A stretch of DNA of 11,623 bases from an uncultured Cocleimonas sp. GTDB lineage: Bacteria > Pseudomonadota > Gammaproteobacteria > Thiotrichales > Thiotrichaceae. The position numbers and the translations under genes are program-made. Under the pieces are notes generated by a model. It was not told where the DNA came from. It worked only from the letters and a program-made list of their open reading frames with translations, and searched no databases. Shown piece after piece: positions 1 through 7,172 of this stretch (positions are counted from its first letter, which is position 1; each line of letters starts with the position of its first letter). Where the stretch lies: the NCBI GenBank assembly GCA_938041705.1, contig CALISP010000113.1:1-11623 (forward strand). Direction: 5' to 3'.

Positions 1-415
1 GCTTGCCCATTAAAGCGGCAACTAGGCCACCAGGACCTGCAACAAATCCACCCATGCCCAATACTGCCGAAGGCTTTACTTTGACCATAATCATTACTGA
101 TTGGAACAAAGCTTTTGCAAGCTGCAAAGGAGCAGCCAACAGAGCAGTTAATCCTTTTCCTCGCAAGCCGTTGACAGACAAATGTACCATTTCGATACCA
201 GCTTCAGGAATTACACGAGCTTCAAGTCCTTTTGGAGTGCCCATCCAAATAACCGGAATATTCTGTTCTATCAGTGCTCTTGCAACAGCCAAACCAGGGT
301 AAACATGCCCACCAGTGCCACCCGCAGTGATTAAAACCGGACCTAATTCTTTTTTATCTGCATTAATAGAAGCATTAGATTTCATATCAACTGCATTTTT
401 GGAGTTATCTTGCAT
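1..415 (-). CDS. murG: MurG, lipid II synthase (partial, N-terminal part)
   Basis: Undecaprenyl-PP-MurNAc-pentapeptide N-acetylglucosaminyltransferase. It adds GlcNAc from UDP-GlcNAc to lipid I at the inner face of the cytoplasmic membrane, giving lipid II. Only 138 complete codons are present, and the gene runs off the left edge of the window. Seen in the translation: the first glycine-rich motif GGTGGHVYPG at residues 32-41, with the conserved His at 37, and the second, GMGGFVAGPGG, at about 120-130. Both are hallmarks of the MurG N-terminal Rossmann domain. The start at 415 overlaps the ftsW stop by 11 bases and has a GGAG six bases upstream. This gives a polar leader of about 18 residues more than E. 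coli MurG. An in-frame ATG at codon 11 (385) would shorten it but lacks a ribosome binding site. Last gene of the operon visible here. Confidence 0.96.
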   Translation of the reverse strand, partial: MQDNSKNAVDMKSNASINADKKELGPVLITAGGTGGHVYPGLAVARALIEQNIPVIWMGTPKGLEARVIPEAGIEMVHLSVNGLRGKGLTALLAAPLQLAKALFQSVMIMVKVKPSAVLGMGGFVAGPGGLVAALMGK

Positions 416-1673
416 AATTCGCTCCACTAGTCCCTTTTCTTCGCGTCGTTTTTGACTTCGGTCTAGCCTTTGATGTTTGCTTAAACATCTTATTCTTTAA
501 TTTTCGTGCTTCTTTATCACTTAATCCGAATAATGCAATTTGAGTATCACGATGCACTCTCATCAATAATGCTAACGCCATTATCGTCACTAATAGACTA
601 CTTCCACCATAACTAATCAAGGGAAGAGTTAATCCTTTAGGTGGGAGTAATGCCAAGTTAACACCTATATGAAATAGGACTTGAAAGCCCATCCAAAAAC
701 CTATGCCATAAGCTAAATAAGCAGCGAAATTTAGTTTTGCGCGATCTGCTCTAAAACCAATTACAAATGCTCTTTGTACTAGCCAAGCATATAAACCCAG
801 AGTTATTACGATACCAATAAAGCCTAACTCTTCAGCTAATACAGCAAAAATAAAGTCATTATGAGCTTCTGGTAAATAGAAGAGTTTCTGTACACTAGCG
901 CCCAGACCACTGCCGAACCAACCACCATCGCCCACTGCCATTAATGCATGAACTGTCTGATAAGCTTTACCAGAAGCGTGTGACCAAGGATCAAGAAATG
1001 CTGTTACGCGCGCGCCACGATAACCCATCATTACCAATGGAATCATTATCGCGATAGCCCCAACAAAAAGAAATGCTAAACGAGTGAGTTTTACTCCACC
1101 TAAAAACAACATTGCCATGCCCGTTGCAGTTAAAACAACAACAGATCCAAAATCAGGCTCTAGCATCAACAAACCATCAGTTACACCCAATACAATCAGT
1201 GGAATAAACAAGGGTTTATAACTTGGAGAATAAGCTAATTCTTTTCCATGGCGAACCAAATAACCTGCCATGTACATGATCATTATAAGTTTTGCCAATT
1301 CAGATACCTGCAATGAAACAGGTCCAAGATTTATCCAACGATGACTGCCATTTACTTCCTTACCAATCACGGGCAAAAGAACTGCTACCAGCAATATCAT
1401 TACTATGGGTAATAACTTAGCACCCATATGCTGCCATACAGATGTTTTAATTTGATAAACACAAAGTGCAACGACAATGCCCAGACAAAGAAAGACAAGT
1501 TGACGATTAAAGAAGAAGTAAATATTACCAAAGTTCTTTTCTGCAACAGCAATTGATGCAGACATCATCATGACTAAGCCAAGACCTATTAATAACGTCA
1601 CGCTTAGTAATAAGCCACGATCAACATAACGACTCCACTCTGGCATAAAATCAGCAGTTAATCCTTTAAGCAT
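405..1673 (-). CDS. ftsW: FtsW, septal peptidoglycan glycosyltransferase (SEDS family)
   Basis: Polytopic inner-membrane glycosyltransferase that polymerises lipid II at the septum together with FtsI. The 422 residues are close to the usual FtsW length, and about ten hydrophobic segments run from residue 20 to about 371. Motifs seen: NGSHRWINLG at 108-117, LEPDFG at 171-176, the EAHNDFIFA stretch with Asp273 (position of the SEDS catalytic aspartate) and the SEDS signature PPKGLTLPLISYGGSS at 344-359. A Lys/Arg-rich tail of about 38 residues (385-422) follows the last membrane segment and is probably cytoplasmic. The start overlaps the end of murD by eight bases, with GGAG six bases before the ATG, so translation is probably coupled. 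RodA is the main alternative, but the dcw context and position between murD and murG make FtsW the clear choice. Confidence 0.97.
   Translation of the reverse strand: MLKGLTADFMPEWSRYVDRGLLLSVTLLIGLGLVMMMSASIAVAEKNFGNIYFFFNRQLVFLCLGIVVALCVYQIKTSVWQHMGAKLLPIVMILLVAVLLPVIGKEVNGSHRWINLGPVSLQVSELAKLIMIMYMAGYLVRHGKELAYSPSYKPLFIPLIVLGVTDGLLMLEPDFGSVVVLTATGMAMLFLGGVKLTRLAFLFVGAIAIMIPLVMMGYRGARVTAFLDPWSHASGKAYQTVHALMAVGDGGWFGSGLGASVQKLFYLPEAHNDFIFAVLAEELGFIGIVITLGLYAWLVQRAFVIGFRADRAKLNFAAYLAYGIGFWMGFQVLFHIGVNLALLPPKGLTLPLISYGGSSLLVTIMALALLMRVHRDTQIALFGLSDKEARKLKNKMFKQTSKARPKSKTTRRKGTSGANYAR
422..425 (-). promoter_or_regulatory. Shine-Dalgarno of murG (decides the start)
   Basis: GGAG on the minus strand lies six bases before the ATG at 415, inside the end of ftsW. 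It supports the longer murG start over the internal ATG at 385, which is preceded by AT-rich sequence without a purine-rich site. Confidence 0.6.
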
Positions 1674-3087
1674 GATTTGCTCCGTTATTTGATAACTGAT
1701 TACTTAATTGATTTTCTAAACTTTCAACTGATTCTATAAATACTTGACCACGTTTAATGTAATTTTCAAACATATCAAAACTCGCACAAGCCGGAGATAA
1801 CAGCACATTATCCGAAGCTTCTTTATCAGCCAAAGCATAAGCTTGCTGAACAGCCTCTAACATTGTTTTTGCAAATACGAATGGAATCGATGGATCGATT
1901 ACAGCTGATATTTTTTCTGCATCTTCACCGATTAACACGACAGCTCGCGCCTTTTCAGTAATCACTTTTTTTAAAGGTAAAAAGTCCGCACCTTTGCCTT
2001 GTCCACCTGCAATTAATACAGTTTTACCAGACAAACCAGAAAGTGCGGATAAAGTTGCCCCTACATTCGTGCCTTTTGAATCGTTATAAAAATTCACCTG
2101 ATTTAGTTCATTGACCCATTGAGTGCGGTGTTCCATTCCAGAGAATTCGTTTAATACTTTTAGCATTGCAGATAACTGTAATCCTGCAATTTCACCTAAA
2201 GCCAATGCAGCCAATGAGTTTGCTAAATTATGTGTACCTACCTGTTTTACATCGCTAACAGGCATTAATAGTTCATCACCTTTTGCTAGCCATTCAATGC
2301 CATTTTGAGTTTGCAAACCATAATGACCTGCCTCGGGCTTATCTAACCCAAAACTCAAAATACTCTGATTCCTGATAGCCTGATTCGCAAAACGAGTTGA
2401 ATACTCATCTTCACGGTTATAAATCACATGTTCACAGTTTTTGTAAATGAGCGATTTAGCTTCTGCATATTGCTCAATTTGATTATCGTAACGATCGAGG
2501 TGATCTTCTGATAAATTCAAAATTACAGCCGCTAAAGTTTGTAAAGAAGGCGTAGTTTCTAATTGATAACTAGATAGCTCTAGAATAAATAGTTCTGTAT
2601 TTGATCCTGAGTTAGGCTTACTTAACAAATCTAAAGCAGGTGTTCCAATATTTCCACCGGTTCCAACAGCAACACCTGACTCTTTAGCCATTAAGTCTAA
2701 TAAAGTTGTGACGGTCGTTTTACCATTTGAACCAGTAATAGCAATTACTGGCTTAGAAGACTCTATCTCACGACAAAATAATTCGATATCACCAACAACC
2801 TCGGCACCTGAATCTTTTGCAGATAAAATTTCTGGGGTACTTACTGCAATTCCAGGGTTAACGATGATTTGTTTTGCATTCGCTAACAAAGATGTATCGA
2901 AATCACCAAAATGATGTTCTGTATTATTGTTAATTAATGAAAATAGCTGATCCGAACAAGGTGGATTTTCTCGACTATCAACAACTGCAAATTCACGATC
3001 TTGACCAGATAAATAACGCGCAACAGATAGCCCCGTAGTGCCTAAGCCTACGATAACAGTATCAATATTATGTTGTTGTGCGTTCAT
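1666..3087 (-). CDS. murD: MurD, UDP-MurNAc-L-alanine:D-glutamate ligase
   Basis: Cytoplasmic ATP-dependent ligase that adds D-glutamate to UDP-MurNAc-L-Ala. Seen: an N-terminal Rossmann region (VIVGLGTTGLS, 11-21), the ATP-binding P-loop GSNGKTT at 119-125, the SEDHLDRY stretch at 193-200, the lysine expected to be carbamylated (Lys211 in YAEAKSLIY), NDSKGTN at 335-341 and the C-terminal SPACASFDMF at 431-440. At 473 residues it is about 35 longer than E. coli MurD, partly through a polar tail containing two NQLS copies in tandem. It begins 115 bases after mraY stops. This is unlike the rest of the operon, and the nearest Shine-Dalgarno-like AAGGGA lies about 14 bases from the ATG, so initiation may be weak. 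An in-frame TAA three codons upstream excludes an earlier start. Confidence 0.97.
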   Translation of the reverse strand: MNAQQHNIDTVIVGLGTTGLSVARYLSGQDREFAVVDSRENPPCSDQLFSLINNNTEHHFGDFDTSLLANAKQIIVNPGIAVSTPEILSAKDSGAEVVGDIELFCREIESSKPVIAITGSNGKTTVTTLLDLMAKESGVAVGTGGNIGTPALDLLSKPNSGSNTELFILELSSYQLETTPSLQTLAAVILNLSEDHLDRYDNQIEQYAEAKSLIYKNCEHVIYNREDEYSTRFANQAIRNQSILSFGLDKPEAGHYGLQTQNGIEWLAKGDELLMPVSDVKQVGTHNLANSLAALALGEIAGLQLSAMLKVLNEFSGMEHRTQWVNELNQVNFYNDSKGTNVGATLSALSGLSGKTVLIAGGQGKGADFLPLKKVITEKARAVVLIGEDAEKISAVIDPSIPFVFAKTMLEAVQQAYALADKEASDNVLLSPACASFDMFENYIKRGQVFIESVESLENQLSNQLSNNGANHA

Positions 3088-3151
3088 TACTATTTAACTT
3101 ATCCCTTAACTCGTCTATCACTGTTTAAATGTACTTAATGGGTTTAATTAG

Positions 3152-3190
3152 GCGCTTAAAATGACACACCCCTACTTTTAGGCACTTCTA
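3152..3190 (-). repeat. Dispersed G-rich repeat, copy 1 (mraY-murD gap), in a hairpin
   Basis: Core GACACACCCCTACTTTT on the plus strand (3163-3179), identical to the copy near rnpB. The core sits between two arms, GCGCTTAAAA (3152-3161) and TTTTAGGCAC (3176-3185). In the transcript these can form a ten-pair stem with one wobble and one mismatch, with the G-rich segment in a 14-base loop. It lies between the mraY stop and the murD start, the only sizeable gap in the operon. A role in murD expression is conceivable but not shown. No T-run follows, so it is not a typical terminator. Confidence 0.7.
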
Positions 3191-3202
3191 CCTACAAATC
3201 CT

Positions 3203-4285
3203 TTATCTAACTTTCAGCGTAGCCAATCCGACCAACACCAAAATAATGGTAATTATCCAAAAACGTACAATCACTTTCGGTTCTGCCCAGCCTTTCAACT
3301 CAAAATGGTGATGAATCGGCGCCATACGAAAAATTCTTTTCCCTCTAAGCTTGAAAGAACCAACCTGTAAAATTACAGAAACTGCTTCCATCACGAATAC
3401 ACCACCCATAATGAAAAGCACTAATTCTTGCCTTACCATTACAGCAACAATGCCTAATGCAGCACCTAAAGATAAAGCACCTACATCCCCCATAAATACT
3501 TGCGCTGGATAGGTGTTAAACCAAAGAAAACCTAGTCCTGCACCAAAAATCGCACCACAAAAAATTAAAATCTCACCAACACCCGCCACATATGGGATAC
3601 CTAAATAACCTGAAAACTCAGTATTACCACTAGCAAGTACAAATACACCCAAAGCTGCTGCTACTAATATCGTTGGCATAATGGCCAAACCATCTAATCC
3701 ATCAGTCAGATTTACCGCATTACTCGTGCCAACAATTACTAAGTAGCTCCATGGAATAAACAACCAACCTAGATCAACGAACCATTCTTTAACCACTGGG
3801 AAATACAGTGTGGTTTCCGTCGGGGTTTTAGCTACCACATATAAATAAGTCACAGCGACAAAAGCCACCAATGACAAACCTAAATACTTCCAACGCGAAG
3901 CTAAACCCTTACTATTTTTTTCTTTAAGCTTCAAAAAATCGTCATAGCCACCGATAAAACCAGAACCAATTGTCACGAACAAAGCGACCCATACATAATG
4001 ATTAGTTAAATCTGCCCAACACAATGTTGCTACGCTTATCCCTAGTAAAATTAACGCACCACCCATCGTAGGTGTTCCTGCTTTTACTAAATGAGATTGC
4101 GGCCCGTCATCGCGAATGGGTTGACCCATTTTCAGATTAGTCAAGGCTCTAATCATCCACGGACCCATCAATAATGAGATACCTAATGCCGTTAATACCG
4201 CCAAAATCGTACGAAATGTTGAATATTGAAATACATTAAAAGCAGAGTTAAGTTCCGACAGCCATTCAAATAAATGTAATAGCAT
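3203..4285 (-). CDS. mraY: MraY, phospho-MurNAc-pentapeptide translocase
   Basis: Integral membrane enzyme that transfers phospho-MurNAc-pentapeptide from the UDP precursor to undecaprenyl phosphate, giving lipid I. Exactly 360 residues, the same as E. coli MraY. Active-site elements seen: GGYDDFLKL with Asp115 and Asp116, NLTDGLDGLA at 192-201, FMGDVGALSLG with Asp267, and the PIHHHFEL histidine triad at 325-327. About ten hydrophobic segments are spread over the protein. KMGQPIRDDGPQSH followed by GTPTMGG (52-76) is the typical first cytoplasmic loop. The start ATG shares one base with the murF stop (TAATG), and GGAG lies about ten bases before it inside murF, which suggests translational coupling. 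The downstream side is not coupled: 115 bases separate it from murD. Confidence 0.98.
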   Translation of the reverse strand: MLLHLFEWLSELNSAFNVFQYSTFRTILAVLTALGISLLMGPWMIRALTNLKMGQPIRDDGPQSHLVKAGTPTMGGALILLGISVATLCWADLTNHYVWVALFVTIGSGFIGGYDDFLKLKEKNSKGLASRWKYLGLSLVAFVAVTYLYVVAKTPTETTLYFPVVKEWFVDLGWLFIPWSYLVIVGTSNAVNLTDGLDGLAIMPTILVAAALGVFVLASGNTEFSGYLGIPYVAGVGEILIFCGAIFGAGLGFLWFNTYPAQVFMGDVGALSLGAALGIVAVMVRQELVLFIMGGVFVMEAVSVILQVGSFKLRGKRIFRMAPIHHHFELKGWAEPKVIVRFWIITIILVLVGLATLKVR

Positions 4286-5694
4286 TAAGCTGTCTCTCCG
4301 AGCTGGTCATTGTAATCAGCAGAGAGCGCTTCAACGGCACGTTCCATTTTCATAAAACGCGAACCTTTGATTAAAATCGTTACGTTATCAGGCAAACTTT
4401 CATTTACATCTTTTTTCAAACTAGCTAACAAATCATTCATTTCATTAAAACTCTTACCATTAGTACCAAACGAGTCACAGGCTTTCGCACTGTACTCACC
4501 CAAACAATACATATGGTTTATACCTACCGCTTTTGCTTTTTCGCCGATTTTTTCGTGCACTTTTTCAGGATTTTCACCAAGCTCACCTAAATCACCTAAA
4601 ACAAACACAGTGTTTTCTTTTTGCGCAAGCACAGTAAGTGCCGCCACGACAGAATCAGGATTCGCGTTATACGTATCATCCAGAATCTGTGAGTTATTAA
4701 TGCCAGTAACTGGAGCTAATCGCCCCTTAACTGGCAACATGGTTTCCAAACCTTCGACAATAGTCTCAAGTTCAATCCCCAAGGCGGTGGTAGCCGCCGC
4801 TGCCGCAAGCGCATTCATTGCATTATGACGACCCAGTAGCTTGAGATTAACCCTAATCTCTTTACTACCGTTATTTATCATCAGACCCCCATCTGATAAT
4901 AAGCGGCCGCTTATTTTTGCTTCATTGTTAATGCCAAACGCTATGACCTCACGGTCTAAGTTGAGATCCTTCCAATAATCTACAAACGTATCGTCTGCGT
5001 TGATTATGGCGATCCCTTGAGTCCCCAACCCAATAAAAATTTCCCCTTTTGCTTTTGCTACGCCTTCGAGATTAATAAACCCCTCCAAATGTGCAGCTCC
5101 TGCATTATTTAAAACAGCCACATCGGGCTGTGCAATTTTTGTCAAAAATTCAATTTCACCGAAGTGGTTTGCACCCATTTCGATTACAGCAAAATCGTGC
5201 CTATCACGTAAACGCAATAGAGTTAATGGCATGCCGATATCGTTATTTAGATTGCCGTGCGTTGCTAATGTTTTTCCTTTTAGCGAAAGAATCGCGGCAA
5301 TCATTTCTTTTAAAGTGGTTTTACCATTACTGCCAGTGAGCGCAATTAACGGCTTAGTAAATTGTTTTCGCCAGGCACCTGCTAAATCAGCCAAAGCTTG
5401 CAATGTATCTTCAACGACAATTTGTGGTAGCTCACAATCAATTTTTTTACTGACTAAAGCAGCACCTGCTTTACCCACTAGATCAGACACAAAATCATGA
5501 GCATCGAAACGCTCGCCTTTTATAGCGATAAACAACTGATCTGCTTTAACTAAGCGCGAATCAGTAGCGACTGAATCCATTGCTAATTGCTCATTAGGAG
5601 CATTAAAAAGACACCCCCCCACTTTTTGGCATATTTCATCTAATGTTAGAAAGCCGTTGCATTGAACTGACATATTATTTTCAGAAGCAATCAT
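4285..5694 (-). CDS. murF: MurF, UDP-MurNAc-tripeptide D-alanyl-D-alanine ligase
   Basis: Cytoplasmic ATP-dependent ligase that adds D-Ala-D-Ala to the UDP-MurNAc tripeptide, completing the pentapeptide precursor. Seen: the N-terminal substrate domain with DSRLVKADQLFIAIKGERFDAHDF at about 45-68, the P-loop GSNGKTT at 121-127, the MGANHFGEIEFL stretch at 173-184, GRHNAMNALAAAA at 288-300, DDTYNANPDS at 339-348 and GDLGELG at 367-373. The 469 residues are slightly more than in E. coli. The ATG overlaps the murE stop as ATGA, with AGGAG eight bases upstream, so codon 1 is preferred over Met8. Odd: codons 20-30 (EICQKVGGCLF) coincide with a copy of the dispersed G-rich repeat and contain a run of seven G. 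The reading frame continues intact through it. Confidence 0.97.
   Translation of the reverse strand: MIASENNMSVQCNGFLTLDEICQKVGGCLFNAPNEQLAMDSVATDSRLVKADQLFIAIKGERFDAHDFVSDLVGKAGAALVSKKIDCELPQIVVEDTLQALADLAGAWRKQFTKPLIALTGSNGKTTLKEMIAAILSLKGKTLATHGNLNNDIGMPLTLLRLRDRHDFAVIEMGANHFGEIEFLTKIAQPDVAVLNNAGAAHLEGFINLEGVAKAKGEIFIGLGTQGIAIINADDTFVDYWKDLNLDREVIAFGINNEAKISGRLLSDGGLMINNGSKEIRVNLKLLGRHNAMNALAAAAATTALGIELETIVEGLETMLPVKGRLAPVTGINNSQILDDTYNANPDSVVAALTVLAQKENTVFVLGDLGELGENPEKVHEKIGEKAKAVGINHMYCLGEYSAKACDSFGTNGKSFNEMNDLLASLKKDVNESLPDNVTILIKGSRFMKMERAVEALSADYNDQLGETA
5606..5638 (-). repeat. Dispersed G-rich repeat, copy 2 (inside murF)
   Basis: Core GACACCCCCCCACTTTT (plus strand, 5610-5626) is identical over 17 bases to the copy in murE and differs at two positions from the two intergenic copies. 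On the coding strand it reads as codons for Lys-Val-Gly-Gly-Cys (murF residues 24-28), a different frame from that used in murE. A six-base inverted repeat, AAAAAG / CTTTTT, brackets the G-rich part. The similarity to the rnpB-side copy seems to extend further, through TGAAATA and CTTTC on the murF coding strand. Confidence 0.7.
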
Positions 5695-7172
5695 GCAGCC
5701 AACTCCTGCAATACTTTATTTGCCTGCTCACGATCACTAAATGGGATAGAACCAGTGGCTAGTACTTGAACATTCTCATGGCCTTTGCCTGCGATTAAAA
5801 CAGTATCTCCTGATTGAGCATTTTTCAAAGCAGTACTAATTGCTTTTGCCCTATCATGTTCAATAGTTATTACTGCTTTATTAATAAAACCGGCAACCAC
5901 ATCCTGCATAATAGATTCGGGATTTTCTGTACGTGGATTGTCATCAGTAACAATTACTACATCTGCATTAGCTTCAGCAATTTTCGCCATTAAAGGACGC
6001 TTACCAGTATCTCGGTCGCCTCCACATCCAAATACGCATATAAGCTTATTTTGAGTATGTTCACGCAAGGCCTTCAAAACTGTTTCTAAAGCATTTGGTG
6101 TATGCGCATAATCAACCACAGCAAGCACTCCAGCATCAGACACTTTTTCCATTCGTCCCGCTACAGTCTGTACATTACTTAACTGCGTTATCGCAACTTC
6201 CAGAGAGTGACCTAAACCTAACATCGCGCCTAGAGCAGCGAGTAAATTACTTAAGTTAAAACGCCCCAATACAGAAGCGGTTAAATCAGCTTGCTGATCC
6301 CCGTAATGAACCCGGGCAGATATTCCTGAGTTATTAAATATAGTGTTGTTGGCAATTAATGAGTTTTCAGGGTAATCAGCGACAGAATCATTTGCAGATG
6401 CAATACCATAACCAATAATTGACCCTGAAATGACACCCCCCCACTTTTGAGCTATTTCTTGTCCGAATTGATCATCCAGATTAAGCACTAATGCTTTCAA
6501 ATCAGGCCATGCAAATAACTTAGCTTTAGCTTCTGCATAAGCTTCTACCGTAACGTGATAATCTAAATGATCTCGACTAAGATTTGTTAAAACCGCAACA
6601 TCAAAATAAACACCTGACACTCGACCTTGATCAAGCGCATGAGATGAAACCTCCATTGCCAAAGCCTTCACTTTTTTCGCTTTCATTTCTGAAATATTCT
6701 TATGCGTAGAAATAACATCTGGCGTTGTATGAGTCGCAGTCTGTAAGTCATCTAACAAACCAATTCCCAATGTACCCATAACCGCACAGTTTTCCATTGC
6801 TTGTGCAATGAAATGACTGACACTGGTTTTACCATCAGTGCCAGTAATTCCAACAACATCTACAGCTTGACTTGGAGAGTCATAAAAACGATTTGCGATT
6901 TCACCTAAGTGTTTACGTAAATCAGTAATTTCTATTTGTGGCACCGCCATCTTTTGTGTTTTTACTGCAACATCCGATTCCCAAATGATTGCAACAGCAC
7001 TTTGATCTATAACACTATCCGCATAAGTTAACCCATGCTGCTGCGTACCTTTTAATGCAACAAATAACGCACCTTGCTCAACTTTTCGACTATCAATAGT
7101 TAACGCCGTTACGTCACAATCTTGTTCAGCCATTACTGGAGCTATACCTTTAAGCAAAACAGAGAGCATCAT
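5691..7172 (-). CDS. murE: MurE, UDP-MurNAc-L-Ala-D-Glu:meso-diaminopimelate ligase
   Basis: Cytoplasmic ligase adding the third stem-peptide residue. Seen: DSRKVEQGALFVALKG at 27-42, the P-loop GTDGKTS at 111-117, TTPD at 149-152, the expected carbamylated Lys216 in YAEAKAKLF, DYAHTPNAL at 354-362, GCGGDRD at 382-388 and the DNPR motif at 411-414. DNPR is the signature of meso-diaminopimelate specificity, so the cell wall is of the usual Gram-negative type. The 493 residues are normal for the family. The start overlaps the ftsI stop by four bases (ATGA) and is followed directly by a second ATG; GGGTG lies about seven bases upstream. Odd: residues 240-249 (IAQKWGGVIS) fall on a copy of the dispersed repeat, with a seven-G run coding for Trp-Gly-Gly. 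Confidence 0.97.
   Translation of the reverse strand: MMLSVLLKGIAPVMAEQDCDVTALTIDSRKVEQGALFVALKGTQQHGLTYADSVIDQSAVAIIWESDVAVKTQKMAVPQIEITDLRKHLGEIANRFYDSPSQAVDVVGITGTDGKTSVSHFIAQAMENCAVMGTLGIGLLDDLQTATHTTPDVISTHKNISEMKAKKVKALAMEVSSHALDQGRVSGVYFDVAVLTNLSRDHLDYHVTVEAYAEAKAKLFAWPDLKALVLNLDDQFGQEIAQKWGGVISGSIIGYGIASANDSVADYPENSLIANNTIFNNSGISARVHYGDQQADLTASVLGRFNLSNLLAALGAMLGLGHSLEVAITQLSNVQTVAGRMEKVSDAGVLAVVDYAHTPNALETVLKALREHTQNKLICVFGCGGDRDTGKRPLMAKIAEANADVVIVTDDNPRTENPESIMQDVVAGFINKAVITIEHDRAKAISTALKNAQSGDTVLIAGKGHENVQVLATGSIPFSDREQANKVLQELAA
6427..6458 (-). repeat. Dispersed G-rich repeat, copy 3 (inside murE)
   Basis: Core at 6432-6448 on the plus strand, identical over 17 bases to the murF copy. 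Beyond the core it shares TTTTGA-CTATTTC and a flanking GAAA with the rnpB-side copy, so the family extends over roughly 32 bases. On the coding strand it reads Gln-Lys-Trp-Gly-Gly-Val (murE residues 242-247). The frame differs from that in murF by one base relative to the core. Confidence 0.7.

Noticed and set aside
3..302. Plus-strand open frame of 99 codons
   Set aside because: It lies wholly opposite murG, whose conserved motifs are clear on the minus strand; the plus-strand product shows no recognisable feature.
3152..3185. Rho-independent terminator between mraY and murD
   Set aside because: The hairpin has an A/T-rich closing stem and no T-run after it on the minus strand, and termination here would cut off essential genes downstream.
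4367..4828. Plus-strand open frame of 153 codons opposite murF
   Set aside because: Shadow of murF. Its Ser/Ala/Phe-rich composition is what the antisense of this coding sequence would give, and there is no ribosome binding site or family resemblance.
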